DNA of 64,000 nucleotides from Fibrobacter sp. UWT2 (GTDB lineage: Bacteria; Fibrobacterota; Fibrobacteria; Fibrobacterales; Fibrobacteraceae): positions 62,001-126,000 of the forward strand of contig NZ_FRBF01000007.1 of the NCBI RefSeq assembly GCF_900142545.1, given 5' to 3'. Numbering within the stretch: position 1 is the first letter of the stretch; every line of letters begins with the position of its first letter. Below, piece by piece: positions 28,266 through 36,650 of the stretch. The position numbers and the translations under genes were made by a program. The notes under the pieces were generated by a model. That model was not told the origin of the DNA. It did not search any database and worked only from the letters and a program-made list of their open reading frames with translations.

Positions 28266-29687
28266 TTACTCGGCAGCAGCGGGAGCGGATTCTTCTGCAG
28301 GAGCCGCATTCACGACGCAGCGCACAGAGAGCCAGAACTTTTTGTCAACCGGAATAGCAGACACTTCTTTGTCGGTGTTGAACATGGAGCGTGCAATACC
28401 GCGACCGTCACCCACATCCTTGCTCGTCCAGAAATAAGCACCTTCGCCCTGAATCACCGAGATGCCGTTCTTGTTGGCGTAGCCACCGAACATGGCCGTA
28501 AAGGCATAATCATCAGAGCCATTGCTACGCAGGCGGACTGCCGCTTCATTTGCACCACCGGCATAAATTTCAAGCATTTTCCAATCGTCATCGGTTGCAA
28601 GACGAGTGCCTTCGGGGCAAGCCGTCAAAGCAGCCTCATGCGTATACAGGCGGCCGTAAGTAGCGCAATTTTCTTCTTCGCGGTCATAGCACATGGAGTT
28701 TTCTTCAATCGCAAAGTTCAGATTCTGCACAAACCAGCGCGTGCCATTGATTTCCTTAACCCTGTAAGTCTGGCCATCGCGATTGTCCACGAACGATTCG
28801 AACACCGGGCAACGGGTTTCAAATTCCTTGGCACCCAAGATAGAGTCCACCGCCGGCTGCCAAGACGTGCAGAAACGGAAGAGTTCGCCACCCGGGAGCG
28901 CCGTAGAGTCGGCCTTGTGCTTGTCGGCCCAGCGATTCACGTAAGCCAGGTTAATGATCGCCGTATCCGGAATCGAGAGAGCCTTGGCAGAGGCCTGCAT
29001 AATCTTCGAATACTTTTCAGCAGCGCTCTTCGGAGTCTTCCAGTAACCTTCGAGCAAGCCCTTACGGAGCTTTTCATAAAGCGGAGAAGGAACCTTCACC
29101 TTGATAGTCGTATCGACAAAGTGTTCCGGCTTGGTAGCGCAAGCAGCTTCGCGAATGGTATCGCGCAGGCTGCCGGCCTTTTCATAGCATTCTTCAATGC
29201 ACTTGTCACGGGCTTCGCCCTTCTTCTTGGGGCAAGGCACCCAAATGCTCGTGTCGGCATCAACCTTGACCGGCTTGGAATAGCCCTTCGTCTTCAGGGC
29301 GACCTTGGCCACCGATTCCAAAGTTTCAAGAGCCTTCGTATTGCCCGATTCGCCTTCCAAAAGCAGGTACGAAATCACCTCGGTACATGCATCCATGGCC
29401 TTGGCATTGGCGCAGACCTTGGTGCCGTAACCGTAAGAGAATTGCGATTGGCAATTCGAGAACGATTCGTAAGGCATGGCCTTGAAGATCTTTTCGTAAA
29501 CCTTGACGGCATCGGTAGGCGAAAGCTTGCCGCAATAGATTTCTTCGGCAGCGCCCTTTTTTACGATTTTCTGGGCGGTTGCAATATCGCCATTATCAAT
29601 AGCATCGCGAAGTTCCGGCTGGGCAAAAGCAGTTGTCGCGCCCAAAGCAAGAACCCCTATAAACAATACACCTCTAAAAATTTTCAT
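28266..29687 (-). CDS. exported FISUMP-domain protein
   Basis: A 473-residue exported protein (signal peptide ending about TTAFAQ). The first 290 residues are helical with several cysteine pairs. Residues about 300-460 form the Fibrobacter succinogenes major paralogous (FISUMP) domain: DGQTYRVKEINGTRWFVQNLNF, then CPEGTRLATDDDW, AYFWTSKD, FWLSVRCV. Such domains are abundant in surface and secreted proteins of the genus; their activity is not established. A short Ala/Glu-rich tail ends the protein. It is upstream of epmA (6-bp gap) and divergent from the cysteine desulfurase gene. Confidence 0.9.
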   Translation of the reverse strand: MKIFRGVLFIGVLALGATTAFAQPELRDAIDNGDIATAQKIVKKGAAEEIYCGKLSPTDAVKVYEKIFKAMPYESFSNCQSQFSYGYGTKVCANAKAMDACTEVISYLLLEGESGNTKALETLESVAKVALKTKGYSKPVKVDADTSIWVPCPKKKGEARDKCIEECYEKAGSLRDTIREAACATKPEHFVDTTIKVKVPSPLYEKLRKGLLEGYWKTPKSAAEKYSKIMQASAKALSIPDTAIINLAYVNRWADKHKADSTALPGGELFRFCTSWQPAVDSILGAKEFETRCPVFESFVDNRDGQTYRVKEINGTRWFVQNLNFAIEENSMCYDREEENCATYGRLYTHEAALTACPEGTRLATDDDWKMLEIYAGGANEAAVRLRSNGSDDYAFTAMFGGYANKNGISVIQGEGAYFWTSKDVGDGRGIARSMFNTDKEVSAIPVDKKFWLSVRCVVNAAPAEESAPAAAE

Positions 29688-29815
29688 TTAACCCTCACAT
29701 ATTATTCAAAACAAATATACAAAAGTAGACTACCAGGAGCGAATATAACCAGTCATAAAATAAACGTATAGCTCCGGACAGAAAATTCCTTTTTGCATTT
29801 TCTATATTTGGGCGC

Positions 29816-31042
29816 ATGATTGATGCTGAAAAAATCCGCAACGAATTCCCGATGCTCGTCGCAGGCGATAAGGACGCAAAGCCGCTCGCCTTCTTGGACA
29901 GCACGGCCACCACGCAAAAGCCCGACTGCGTGATCGACGTCATGAACGACTTTTACCGCGAGCACTACAGTTCCGTAAAGCGCGGCGTGTATCGCTTGAG
30001 CGCTCGCACCACCGAAGCATTCGAAGCCACCCGCAAGAACGTGGCCAAGTTCATCAACGCCAAAACCGAAGACGAAATCGTATTCACCCGCGGCACCACC
30101 GAAAGCATCAATCTGGTGGCGTGGAGTTACGGTCGCAAGTTCTTCGAAGCGGGCGATGAAATTCTGATTAGCGGACTCGAGCACCACGCCAACATCGTGA
30201 GCTGGCAAATCGTTGCCGAAATGAAGGGCGCCAAGATCAAGGTGATTCCCGTTTTGGACAACGGCGATTTAGACTTGAGCAAGCTTCCCGAACTTTTGAA
30301 CGCACGCACCAAGATGGTGGCTGTCGCCCACGTGAGCAATTCCGTGGGTACCGTGAACCCGATTGCAGAAATTATCGCGACCGTTCGCAAGCTCGCCCCG
30401 CAGGCAAAAATTTTGATTGACGCCGCCCAGAGTTCAAGCCACATCAAGATTGACGTGCAAAAGCTCGACTGCGATTTTCTCGCCTTCAGCGGTCACAAGA
30501 TGTACGGCCCTACCGGCGTAGGCGTACTCTACGGCAAGTACGAAGTTCTCGACAGCATGCCCCCCTGGCACGGCGGCGGCGAGATGATCAAAAACGTGAC
30601 CTTCGAAAAGACGACTTACGCCGACGTTCCCGCGCGCTTCGAGGCTGGCACGCCCATGATTGCCGAAGTCATCGGCCTCGGCAAGGCCATCGAATGGATT
30701 AATGCGGTTGGCATCGAAAACATCCGCAAGCACGAAGAAGAAATTACGCAGTACGCGCTCACACAACTTGCCCAGATTCCGCAGGTGAAAGTTCTCGGAA
30801 ACCCGAAGGAACGCGGCGCTCTCATCAGTATTACACTCGACGGCATCGCCGTCAGCGACGCCGCCATGATTCTCGACGAAGAAAACGTAGCCGTCCGCAG
30901 CGGGCACCACTGCGCCCAACCTGTGATGGACCGCTTCGGCGTCGATGCCACGCTTCGTTTGAGCTTCGGCGCGTACACCCTGAAGCGCGACATCGACCGC
31001 TTTATCGCAGGCATCAAGCGCGTTCTCCGACTCTTCGGTTAA
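29816..31042 (+). CDS. sufS: cysteine desulfurase (SufS/CsdA family)
   Basis: A 408-residue PLP enzyme of class V aminotransferase fold that takes sulphur from cysteine to a persulphide. The N-terminus IRNEFPMLVAGDKDAKPLAFLDS and an ATTQKP motif are typical. The PLP lysine is in FSGHKMYGPTG and the catalytic cysteine in SGHHCAQP, which marks group II desulfurases. No other suf genes are present. The next gene, 11 bp downstream, is tcdA, recalling the csdA-csdL cluster of enterobacteria, so supply of sulphur for tRNA modification is a possible role. Confidence 0.93.
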   Translation: MIDAEKIRNEFPMLVAGDKDAKPLAFLDSTATTQKPDCVIDVMNDFYREHYSSVKRGVYRLSARTTEAFEATRKNVAKFINAKTEDEIVFTRGTTESINLVAWSYGRKFFEAGDEILISGLEHHANIVSWQIVAEMKGAKIKVIPVLDNGDLDLSKLPELLNARTKMVAVAHVSNSVGTVNPIAEIIATVRKLAPQAKILIDAAQSSSHIKIDVQKLDCDFLAFSGHKMYGPTGVGVLYGKYEVLDSMPPWHGGGEMIKNVTFEKTTYADVPARFEAGTPMIAEVIGLGKAIEWINAVGIENIRKHEEEITQYALTQLAQIPQVKVLGNPKERGALISITLDGIAVSDAAMILDEENVAVRSGHHCAQPVMDRFGVDATLRLSFGAYTLKRDIDRFIAGIKRVLRLFG

Positions 31043-31053
31043 CCGGGATTCGT

Positions 31054-31887
31054 ATGGGAATCGAGAAAGGCATCTTTAACCGCACATCGCTCCTGCTCGG
31101 TGACGACGTAATGGGCAACATCTACCAGAAGCGCGTCATCATCTTCGGTCTCGGCGGAGTCGGCAGCTGGTGCGCCGAAAGCTTGGTGCGTTCCGGCATC
31201 AAGGAACTCGTACTCGTTGATTCAGACCGAGTGTGCGTCACCAACGTGAACCGCCAACTGATGGCCACCACGAAAACCGTGGGGCAAGTCAAGGTGGACG
31301 TGCTGAAAAATCGTCTGCTCGAAATCAACCCGCACGCCAACATTGTAGCACTCCAAGACATCTACGAAGAAGCGAATACGGACAAATTCCAACTGGACAC
31401 CTTCGACTACATTATCGATGCCATCGACAGCCTCGAAAACAAGATGCAGTTATTGTGGCACGCCACGCGCACCAAGGCCACGGTATTTTCTTCAATGGGG
31501 GCAGCCCTCAAGATGGACCCCACACGAATCAAGGTCGCCGAATTCTGGAAAGTCGCCGGTTGCCCGCTCGCCCGCGCGCTCCGCGACAAGTTCAAGAAAA
31601 AGAAAATGGCTCTCAAGAAAAAAGTGCTATGCGTCTACAGCGACGAACTCCTGAAAAACCGTGGCAAGAATTCCTCTTGCGGAACGGACGCCTGCATGTG
31701 CCCCAAGGTGCGCCACGAAAGGAGCGAAGCCGAACTCCAGAATGCAAACCTGGTCGATCACGAATGGTGCAGCAGTAAGGCGCAAATCAACGGCACCATG
31801 GCACACTCCACCGCTATTTTTGGATTCATGATTGCAGGCCTCGTGATGCAGGACATCTACAAGAAGGCCTTAGCAAACGCCGAGTAA
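31054..31887 (+). CDS. tcdA: tRNA threonylcarbamoyladenosine dehydratase (TcdA/CsdL)
   Basis: A 277-residue E1-like ThiF-family enzyme. The nucleotide-binding loop is GLGGVGSW, followed by the acidic strand LVLVDSD and NVNRQL. It cyclises t6A at position 37 of ANN-decoding tRNAs to ct6A in an ATP-dependent step. Insertions of Lys-rich sequence and a cysteine cluster (SSCGTDACMCPK) around residues 205-220 are noteworthy and may bind metal. Closely follows the cysteine desulfurase, whose family is known to act with CsdL in E. coli. Confidence 0.92.
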   Translation: MGIEKGIFNRTSLLLGDDVMGNIYQKRVIIFGLGGVGSWCAESLVRSGIKELVLVDSDRVCVTNVNRQLMATTKTVGQVKVDVLKNRLLEINPHANIVALQDIYEEANTDKFQLDTFDYIIDAIDSLENKMQLLWHATRTKATVFSSMGAALKMDPTRIKVAEFWKVAGCPLARALRDKFKKKKMALKKKVLCVYSDELLKNRGKNSSCGTDACMCPKVRHERSEAELQNANLVDHEWCSSKAQINGTMAHSTAIFGFMIAGLVMQDIYKKALANAE

Positions 31888-31890
31888 GAA

Positions 31891-32844
31891 CTAGAATTCC
31901 GGCATGCTGAAATCGCCGTAAAGTTCACGGCCATCAAACACCCAGACCACCATCTTTTTGCCTTCCAGGAATTCCGAACGGTCCTTGAACAAGGTCGGAC
32001 CAAAGTTTCCGCCACCAATACGGCTACGCGTAAACGTCTCTATCCCTGTCGCCTGCGCAATGTATGCGCCGATATTGGAAGAACTGTTCCAGCCAAAATC
32101 GGCATTGCTGTCGCCAATTACCACAATGGGAGCATCTTTGGATCCGCGGTAGCGTTTACCTTCTGCATCCACGGTCTTTAACACGCGCACATCGTAATCC
32201 GGGTAAGAATTGTACTTCAAGTGATAAAGATTCCCGGTACCGGGAACAACCGTGTCGCGCAGGAACCATTCCTCCCTCGGAACATCCAAGTCCATCTCGT
32301 TGATGGAATCGGCAATCATCTGGGCAAGCAACTGCCGGCCGGCACTTGTATAATGGCTTTCGTACGCCTCGAACATGGGCGTTTCTTCGTTCTTTTCGAG
32401 AAACTCCTCCACCGCATCGACAACGACAACGCCTTCGTCTTGCAATGCATCTACCCATTCTTCATATTGCGGGGCAACGATACCACCCGACAATTCTTCT
32501 GAATAATGTTCCGCCTCGATTTGCAATTTGTCTGGAACTGGCACGACCACCAACTTGATACCGCGCGCTTCCAGCGAATCGTTGAAAGCCACAAATGAAT
32601 TCAAATTTTCTTTCCAGTCCACCACCAGGTTGACAAGACTTTCCTGCAAGAAAATCCAGTCGTCTACGCCACTTACCGCACAGCGAGCCTCTTTCAGTTG
32701 CCCGCCACATTTTTCAATATCGGCTTCGATCTGTTCCTGAACAACCAACGGGATAAGCGGACGAGTAGATAGGTAGACCATGGCAAGCGCAATAACCGCC
32801 ACTCCAAATCCAAAAATAAGCCCCAAATGTTTCCTAAAAAACAT
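31891..32844 (-). CDS. membrane-anchored SGNH acetyltransferase-like protein (AlgJ/AlgX type)
   Basis: A 317-residue protein with one N-terminal transmembrane segment and an extracytoplasmic domain. Family features are WIFLQESL near the N-terminus (as WLFL in AlgJ/AlgX/DltX-like proteins), KLVVVPVPDK, SHYTSAGRQL with a candidate His, and VVIGDSNAD, the GDS block. AlgJ/AlgX proteins take part in O-acetylation of polysaccharide, normally with an MBOAT membrane protein; no MBOAT gene is nearby. The start at 32844 (MFFRKHLG) is preferred over a longer frame to 32901. It is convergent with tcdA, with 3 bp between stops. Confidence 0.75.
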   Translation of the reverse strand: MFFRKHLGLIFGFGVAVIALAMVYLSTRPLIPLVVQEQIEADIEKCGGQLKEARCAVSGVDDWIFLQESLVNLVVDWKENLNSFVAFNDSLEARGIKLVVVPVPDKLQIEAEHYSEELSGGIVAPQYEEWVDALQDEGVVVVDAVEEFLEKNEETPMFEAYESHYTSAGRQLLAQMIADSINEMDLDVPREEWFLRDTVVPGTGNLYHLKYNSYPDYDVRVLKTVDAEGKRYRGSKDAPIVVIGDSNADFGWNSSSNIGAYIAQATGIETFTRSRIGGGNFGPTLFKDRSEFLEGKKMVVWVFDGRELYGDFSMPEF

Positions 32845-32935
32845 GACAGGGCCAAATTTAGAATTTTTCTGATTCCTTGGCAGGGGCCAAGCAGCCTCCA
32901 TGCTTCGGCAGACGAACTACTTTTGCACAAAAAGA

Positions 32936-32967
32936 CGACAATTATTGTCGCCTACATTTTATATATT
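32936..32967 (+). promoter_or_regulatory. operator and -10 box of the WYL regulator gene
   Basis: A perfect 15-bp palindrome CGACAATTATTGTCG (32936-32950) is followed after 11 bp by TATATT (32962-32967), 48 bp before the start of the WYL gene. Similar palindromes with the same 11-bp spacing occur at 36603-36643, 38979-39010 and 49148-49179. This indicates autoregulation plus control of three other units. Confidence 0.75.
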
Positions 32968-33015
32968 AAGAAACACTTCTCACTTTATGAGAATTGCACT
33001 TTTGCAGGAGGCTTT

Positions 33016-34041
33016 ATGGCCAGTCAAGCTCGCGGCGAACGAATGATACGAATTTTCGTCTACATGATGGCGCACTACAACAACCGTTACAGCGTCGCCG
33101 ACATCATGCGGCATTTGGACATTCGCGAAGAAGACCTGCGGAGCGTGCAGCGCGACATGCACGCACTCTCCGAAATCGAGGGCGGTTACATCAAGCGCTC
33201 TGTCGAAAGTGGCAAGACCTATTACCAGGTGGCACTTGAACGTGCAAACAAGCTCATATTCCCGGAATTTGGCGACACGCTACTGCACTTCATGTTCCTG
33301 CAGCGCATCGCGAACATTTATCCGGCAACATCGAATCTCATCGAAGACCTGACCAAGAGAATCACGCAGGACTTGCCCGCTAAGGAACAATCGACTTTAG
33401 CGCATTACGCGAAGGAACTGAACGGACGCATTCTGTTTATGGGAACTCCTCCGAGCGTTGACGATAACGTAGGCAAGAATCTGCCAGTCATTCTCGACGC
33501 CATTCGCAAAAAGCAGAAAGTACAAATCACCTACACCGACAACTGGGGCAATACAACCAACAAGCCTCGCATTCCGCTGATGGTCGCCATCAACCAAGGC
33601 GAAATCTACATCGGTTGCGTATCGCAGCACCACCCCGATCAAACATACGCCCTCAAGCTCCGCCGTATTCAATCCGTAAAACTTTTGCGCGAACAATTCG
33701 TCGAAGATCCGAAAGTCGTTGAGACACTCCGCAAGCGAATCCGCACAGGCACGTTACTTTCGGGCGACCAAGACCAACAAGAAGAAAAAGTTGTCATCTA
33801 TTTCCCGGGATACGCCAAGAACTTTCTGCAAGAGCGCCCTTACCACCCCAGCATGAAAATCAAGGAGCTGGATTGCGGTGACATACACGTGACCATGAAG
33901 GTCGCCGTCAACGGCCTGCTCAAGCAATGGGTCATGTACTACGGCTCCATTGCCGAAGTGCTAAAGCCCGCTAAGCTCCGCCAAATGGTACTTGAAAGTG
34001 CTAAAGATTTGGTGAAACTGTACGAAAGAAAGTCTACTTAA
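33016..34041 (+). CDS. WYL-domain transcriptional regulator
   Basis: A 341-residue DNA-binding regulator. An N-terminal winged helix (about 8-60, RMIRIFVYMMAHYNNRYSVADI) is followed by a helical linker. The WYL domain (about 150-235) has PLMVAINQGEIYIGC where the W-Y-L triad is replaced by I-Y-I, then KLRRIQSVK. A C-terminal WCX-like extension ends in VMYYGSIAEVLKP. This resembles regulators such as BrxR and CapW that control phage-defence operons. The start is set by CAGGAGG seven bases upstream. Its own promoter carries the palindrome shared by three other transcription units in the window, so it is the best candidate to bind it. The ligand is unknown. Confidence 0.9.
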   Translation: MASQARGERMIRIFVYMMAHYNNRYSVADIMRHLDIREEDLRSVQRDMHALSEIEGGYIKRSVESGKTYYQVALERANKLIFPEFGDTLLHFMFLQRIANIYPATSNLIEDLTKRITQDLPAKEQSTLAHYAKELNGRILFMGTPPSVDDNVGKNLPVILDAIRKKQKVQITYTDNWGNTTNKPRIPLMVAINQGEIYIGCVSQHHPDQTYALKLRRIQSVKLLREQFVEDPKVVETLRKRIRTGTLLSGDQDQQEEKVVIYFPGYAKNFLQERPYHPSMKIKELDCGDIHVTMKVAVNGLLKQWVMYYGSIAEVLKPAKLRQMVLESAKDLVKLYERKST

Positions 34042-34555
34042 TCCTATCCCCGCAGAATTCCTGGCGGCCACATTTTTTGCAGTGCGAGCCCATCCATAGC
34101 GTATCGAACTGTTCTATAGCAGGTTCAACAAGTGCAGGGTCGTTCGTGAGAATTCCCGCTTCGAAGTTACGGCGCAGAGAGCTTTTCATGCCGATTCCCG
34201 CACCCGTCAAATTCGCAGAGCCGATGTAAGCGGTTTCGAGATCAAAAATCATCATCTTGAAATGCACACGCGGGCACATCACGCGTTCCAAATCCGTCAC
34301 CAGAATCGGGAACCGGTCAAAGTCCTCACGAAAATTCGGACCAGGTTCCTTTGCGTGAATCAGGCGCACGCCCACCCCTCGCTTCAAAAGTGCGGCCAAC
34401 TGCCCCAGCAACGGAATCGCATCGCCATCCTGTTTCACATACACATCCTTGATATCGGCAGTACCAATCCACAAGTTATTGCGGACCGACATGATTCGTG
34501 AAATCACTTCGGAATAGTGTTCTTCGTTCTGGATGTATTTAGTGAAAATGGACAT
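34034..34555 (-). CDS. phospholipase D-like HKD-family protein
   Basis: A 173-residue soluble protein with a single HKD motif: HFKMMIFDLETAYIGSANLTG (H-x-K-x4-D-x6-GS-N). One-motif PLD proteins usually dimerise and include nucleases such as Nuc as well as lipases. The C-terminus CKKCGRQEFC could bind zinc. No signal peptide is present, so a nucleic-acid substrate is plausible. The gene ends within the 3' end of the convergent WYL gene (8-bp overlap). ATG 34555 (MSIFTKYIQ) is used; a TATATT box lies only 12 bp upstream. Confidence 0.82.
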   Translation of the reverse strand: MSIFTKYIQNEEHYSEVISRIMSVRNNLWIGTADIKDVYVKQDGDAIPLLGQLAALLKRGVGVRLIHAKEPGPNFREDFDRFPILVTDLERVMCPRVHFKMMIFDLETAYIGSANLTGAGIGMKSSLRRNFEAGILTNDPALVEPAIEQFDTLWMGSHCKKCGRQEFCGDRIK

Positions 34556-34583
34556 GGTGGGAAATATAGATTTGTTGACGCTC

Positions 34584-35159
34584 CTATTTTCTCTCCGCTC
34601 TTGCAGCTTTAATTTCCGCTTCAATTTCTTCTTCGCTCATGCCTGCAGAGCCGTTTTTCAATGCATCATCATTCAAGGCTTGTAACGCGGACATAAGAGT
34701 GGATGCGGAATAAGAAACCGAGACATCATTTACAAATATTTGCGATTGAACGGGATTTATCAAATCCAGAAAAATTCGAGCACTTATCGCAAAAGGAACG
34801 TTAGGAAAATGCTTTATATTACCCGTAACGACATAGGCATTTTTATCACGATGAGCAAAAGCTACATCATAAAAGATTCTGTCATCAACATCTGGCAAAG
34901 TAAAGTCCGTCGGCGCGACAGGCTCATTTATAGCGTATTTTAAAATTTCATCCACAAAGCGTTGACCGTATGAAACATTCCACCTGAATTTAGAACGGCT
35001 CATCACTTCACAATATTCTTCAACAATATTTTCATCAACAATCGGCGTAAAAAGGTGTTTCGAGATACCTTGAAAAACCGCATAAGGAACTGATTGCAGA
35101 CGATCTTTCGCAAGGGCTGCAGAAACCAATATGTTTGTATCAACGACTGCGTAATACAC
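34584..35159 (-). CDS. PIN-domain toxin with antitoxin-like C-terminal tail
   Basis: A 191-residue PIN-family RNase-like toxin (PIN_3/COG1569 type). Acidic metal-ligand candidates are in VVDTNILVSA, NIVEEYCEV and the central PDVDDRIFYDVAF, with VTGNIKHFP near the end of the PIN fold. It starts at GTG 35159, inside the last 20 bp of the antitoxin gene, with GGAGA nine bases upstream, so translation is coupled. The last 37 or so residues (SALQALNDDALKNG and MSEEEIEAEIKAARAERK) repeat the antitoxin's C-terminus almost exactly; see the duplicated DNA 34587-34697 and 35164-35274. Toxin activity is inferred from family and context. Confidence 0.85.
   Translation of the reverse strand: MYYAVVDTNILVSAALAKDRLQSVPYAVFQGISKHLFTPIVDENIVEEYCEVMSRSKFRWNVSYGQRFVDEILKYAINEPVAPTDFTLPDVDDRIFYDVAFAHRDKNAYVVTGNIKHFPNVPFAISARIFLDLINPVQSQIFVNDVSVSYSASTLMSALQALNDDALKNGSAGMSEEEIEAEIKAARAERK
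34587..34697 (-). repeat. 111-bp direct repeat, copy in toxin gene
   Basis: About 100 of 111 bases match the copy at 35164-35274, the first ~56 bases being identical. Both encode the MSEEEIEAEIKAARAER tail in frame, one at the end of the PIN toxin and one at the end of the RelB-like antitoxin. Confidence 0.85.
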
Positions 35160-35457
35160 GTTTTTTTCTCTCCGCTCTTGCAGCTTTAATTTCCGCTTCA
35201 ATTTCTTCTTCGCTCATGCCAGCAGAGCCGTTTTTCAAGGCATCTTCATTGAGTGCACGTAATGCCGACATAAGTCCAGAAGATTCACTCATCGTAGGAT
35301 GTTCGGACACCTTAAACGGCAACCCTCTTTCAATTACCGCTCGCCTGAAAAAAATGCGAACAGCCGTAGGAATGTCCATTCCTAGACTTTCAAACAAGTC
35401 GGAGACCTCGTCTTTCAACTTATCATCCACACGTATTTGCAATATTGATGTCGCCAT
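35140..35457 (-). CDS. RelB/DinJ family antitoxin
   Basis: A 105-residue protein with an N-terminal ribbon-helix-helix DNA-binding region: TSILQIRVDDKLKDEV strand, then LFESLGMDIPTAVRIFFRRAV, the RelB/DinJ signature. The C-terminal half would wrap the toxin and contains the repeat tail MSEEEIEAEIKAARAERK also found on the toxin. It precedes and overlaps the PIN toxin gene by 20 bp. RelB family antitoxins repress their own operons through the RHH domain; no operator was clearly identified upstream. Confidence 0.9.
   Translation of the reverse strand: MATSILQIRVDDKLKDEVSDLFESLGMDIPTAVRIFFRRAVIERGLPFKVSEHPTMSESSGLMSALRALNEDALKNGSAGMSEEEIEAEIKAARAERKKRVLRSR
35164..35274 (-). repeat. 111-bp direct repeat, copy in antitoxin gene
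   Basis: Partner of 34587-34697. It codes for the C-terminal tail of the RelB-like antitoxin. The pair lies in tandem about 577 bp apart and would permit recombination that deletes the toxin core. Confidence 0.85.
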
Positions 35458-35544
35458 ACTAACCTCAAACGATATACAACTACTAAATATAGTATAAGCA
35501 CATTACAAAAGCAATATGTTTGCATATTTATTAGAAAAAGCCGT

Positions 35545-36582
35545 TCAGGAAGCATCTTTTTTGCTCGGACTTAAGCTTTTTTTTCTTGTTTTTGGTGGAT
35601 TCGCCAAAGATTCCAATTGTTCCAGAATTATGCCAAGCAAAGCCTCTCTACTATTAAGAGTCTTTTGCAACCCAGCGAGTTCACTTTCTGCAAGGCTGAT
35701 TTCCTGATCAATATCACTTGTTGCTATATCACGAATCGTCATTTTTTCAAAATATCTATTTTGCACCTCGTCAAAACCCATACTAGCGCCGAATTCTTGC
35801 ATACTCTTGAATTTATGCCTTCGTTCCAAATTTGCAGGCAAATCTTTCAAGAACATTTTCTTCGCATCCAACCAATGCATTTTTTCGTTAGCTTCCTTGA
35901 CATCCCTAGCGAATGATCGCTCTAAACAATCAACGCGGTGTTCAACCCATATTCCAAGCATTTGCGCAAACGAAAGTTTTTCAACTTTCTCGCCGGTCCA
36001 AATAGGGAACGTCCTAGATTCGTCCAACAAAGGATGGTTCGATTGCGAAGCACCATTACAATAATCACGTACATAAGCAATAACATCTAAGAAATCATGT
36101 GGAGGAACACTAACATGTTCACCCTCAAATCCATTCACAAGCAGATTAGGAAACATAGATGGCAAGCAACGGGGTTCCTTGAAACGACCATCATAATTAT
36201 CAAACAATTCAACAGCCCCATTTTCAATTCGATCAAACATCGATTTACCCCAAGGACTAAGCATCACCTCTGTGAAGCGCATAGCCGCATACGAGTTTCG
36301 GTCAGCTGGAGAACCAAAATTTCCTTGACCAAAAACAAGAGGCGTTTTCTCCGTAAGCTGTACCATATTGACTAAGGCTTTGTATATACAGTCATCATTA
36401 TATGGATAAAAACGCCCCATCACAGAACCAACAATGCTCGCAGACTTCATGAAACGATTCCATTCTTTTTTGGGGCAAGTTCTAAGAGCCCAAAGAATTC
36501 TTCTCTGCACAGAAGTCAAGCCATCCCGCACATCGGGATATAATTCCATCTGTTTCGTATCGTTCTTATTTATCGAGTTCAT
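35545..36582 (-). CDS. GyrA/ParC-like protein lacking the catalytic tyrosine
   Basis: A 345-residue protein aligned by eye with the N-terminal breakage-reunion region of type IIA topoisomerase A subunits: YPDVRDGLTSVQRRILWAL, KSASIVGSVMGRFYPYNDD, VFGQGNFGSPADRNS, then AAMRFTE. In GyrA/ParC the last motif is AAMRYTE and its tyrosine cleaves DNA; here it is Phe103 (codon TTC). The His-Pro-His of GyrA is also changed (YPYNDD). The tower region is divergent, the C-terminal beta-pinwheel is absent, and residues 300-345 form a coiled coil with a Lys/Ser tail. DNA cleavage is therefore unlikely; DNA binding or interference with gyrase is possible. GGAGG precedes the start. A 33-bp palindromic operator sits just upstream. 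Confidence 0.85.
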   Translation of the reverse strand: MNSINKNDTKQMELYPDVRDGLTSVQRRILWALRTCPKKEWNRFMKSASIVGSVMGRFYPYNDDCIYKALVNMVQLTEKTPLVFGQGNFGSPADRNSYAAMRFTEVMLSPWGKSMFDRIENGAVELFDNYDGRFKEPRCLPSMFPNLLVNGFEGEHVSVPPHDFLDVIAYVRDYCNGASQSNHPLLDESRTFPIWTGEKVEKLSFAQMLGIWVEHRVDCLERSFARDVKEANEKMHWLDAKKMFLKDLPANLERRHKFKSMQEFGASMGFDEVQNRYFEKMTIRDIATSDIDQEISLAESELAGLQKTLNSREALLGIILEQLESLANPPKTRKKSLSPSKKDAS

Positions 36583-36602
36583 AACGGCCTCCTTTTTTCT
36601 TC

Positions 36603-36643
36603 AATATAGATTTAGTAGACGACAATTATTGTCGTCTACTAAA
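36603..36643 (-). promoter_or_regulatory. 33-bp perfect palindromic operator and -10 box
   Basis: A perfect 33-bp palindrome (36611-36643) centred on the CGACAATTATTGTCG core and flanked by TAGTAGA arms. Reading the minus strand, 11 bp separates the core from TATATT (36603-36608), 20 bp before the GyrA-like start. It is the strongest of the four sites of the WYL-linked set. Confidence 0.85.
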
Positions 36644-36650
36644 AGATTTT

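Noticed and set aside
36611-36643. 33-bp palindrome read as a terminator of the AAA+ ATPase gene
   Set aside because: No T-run follows it, and its core plus 11-bp spacing to TATATT match three promoter sites; an operator is the better reading.
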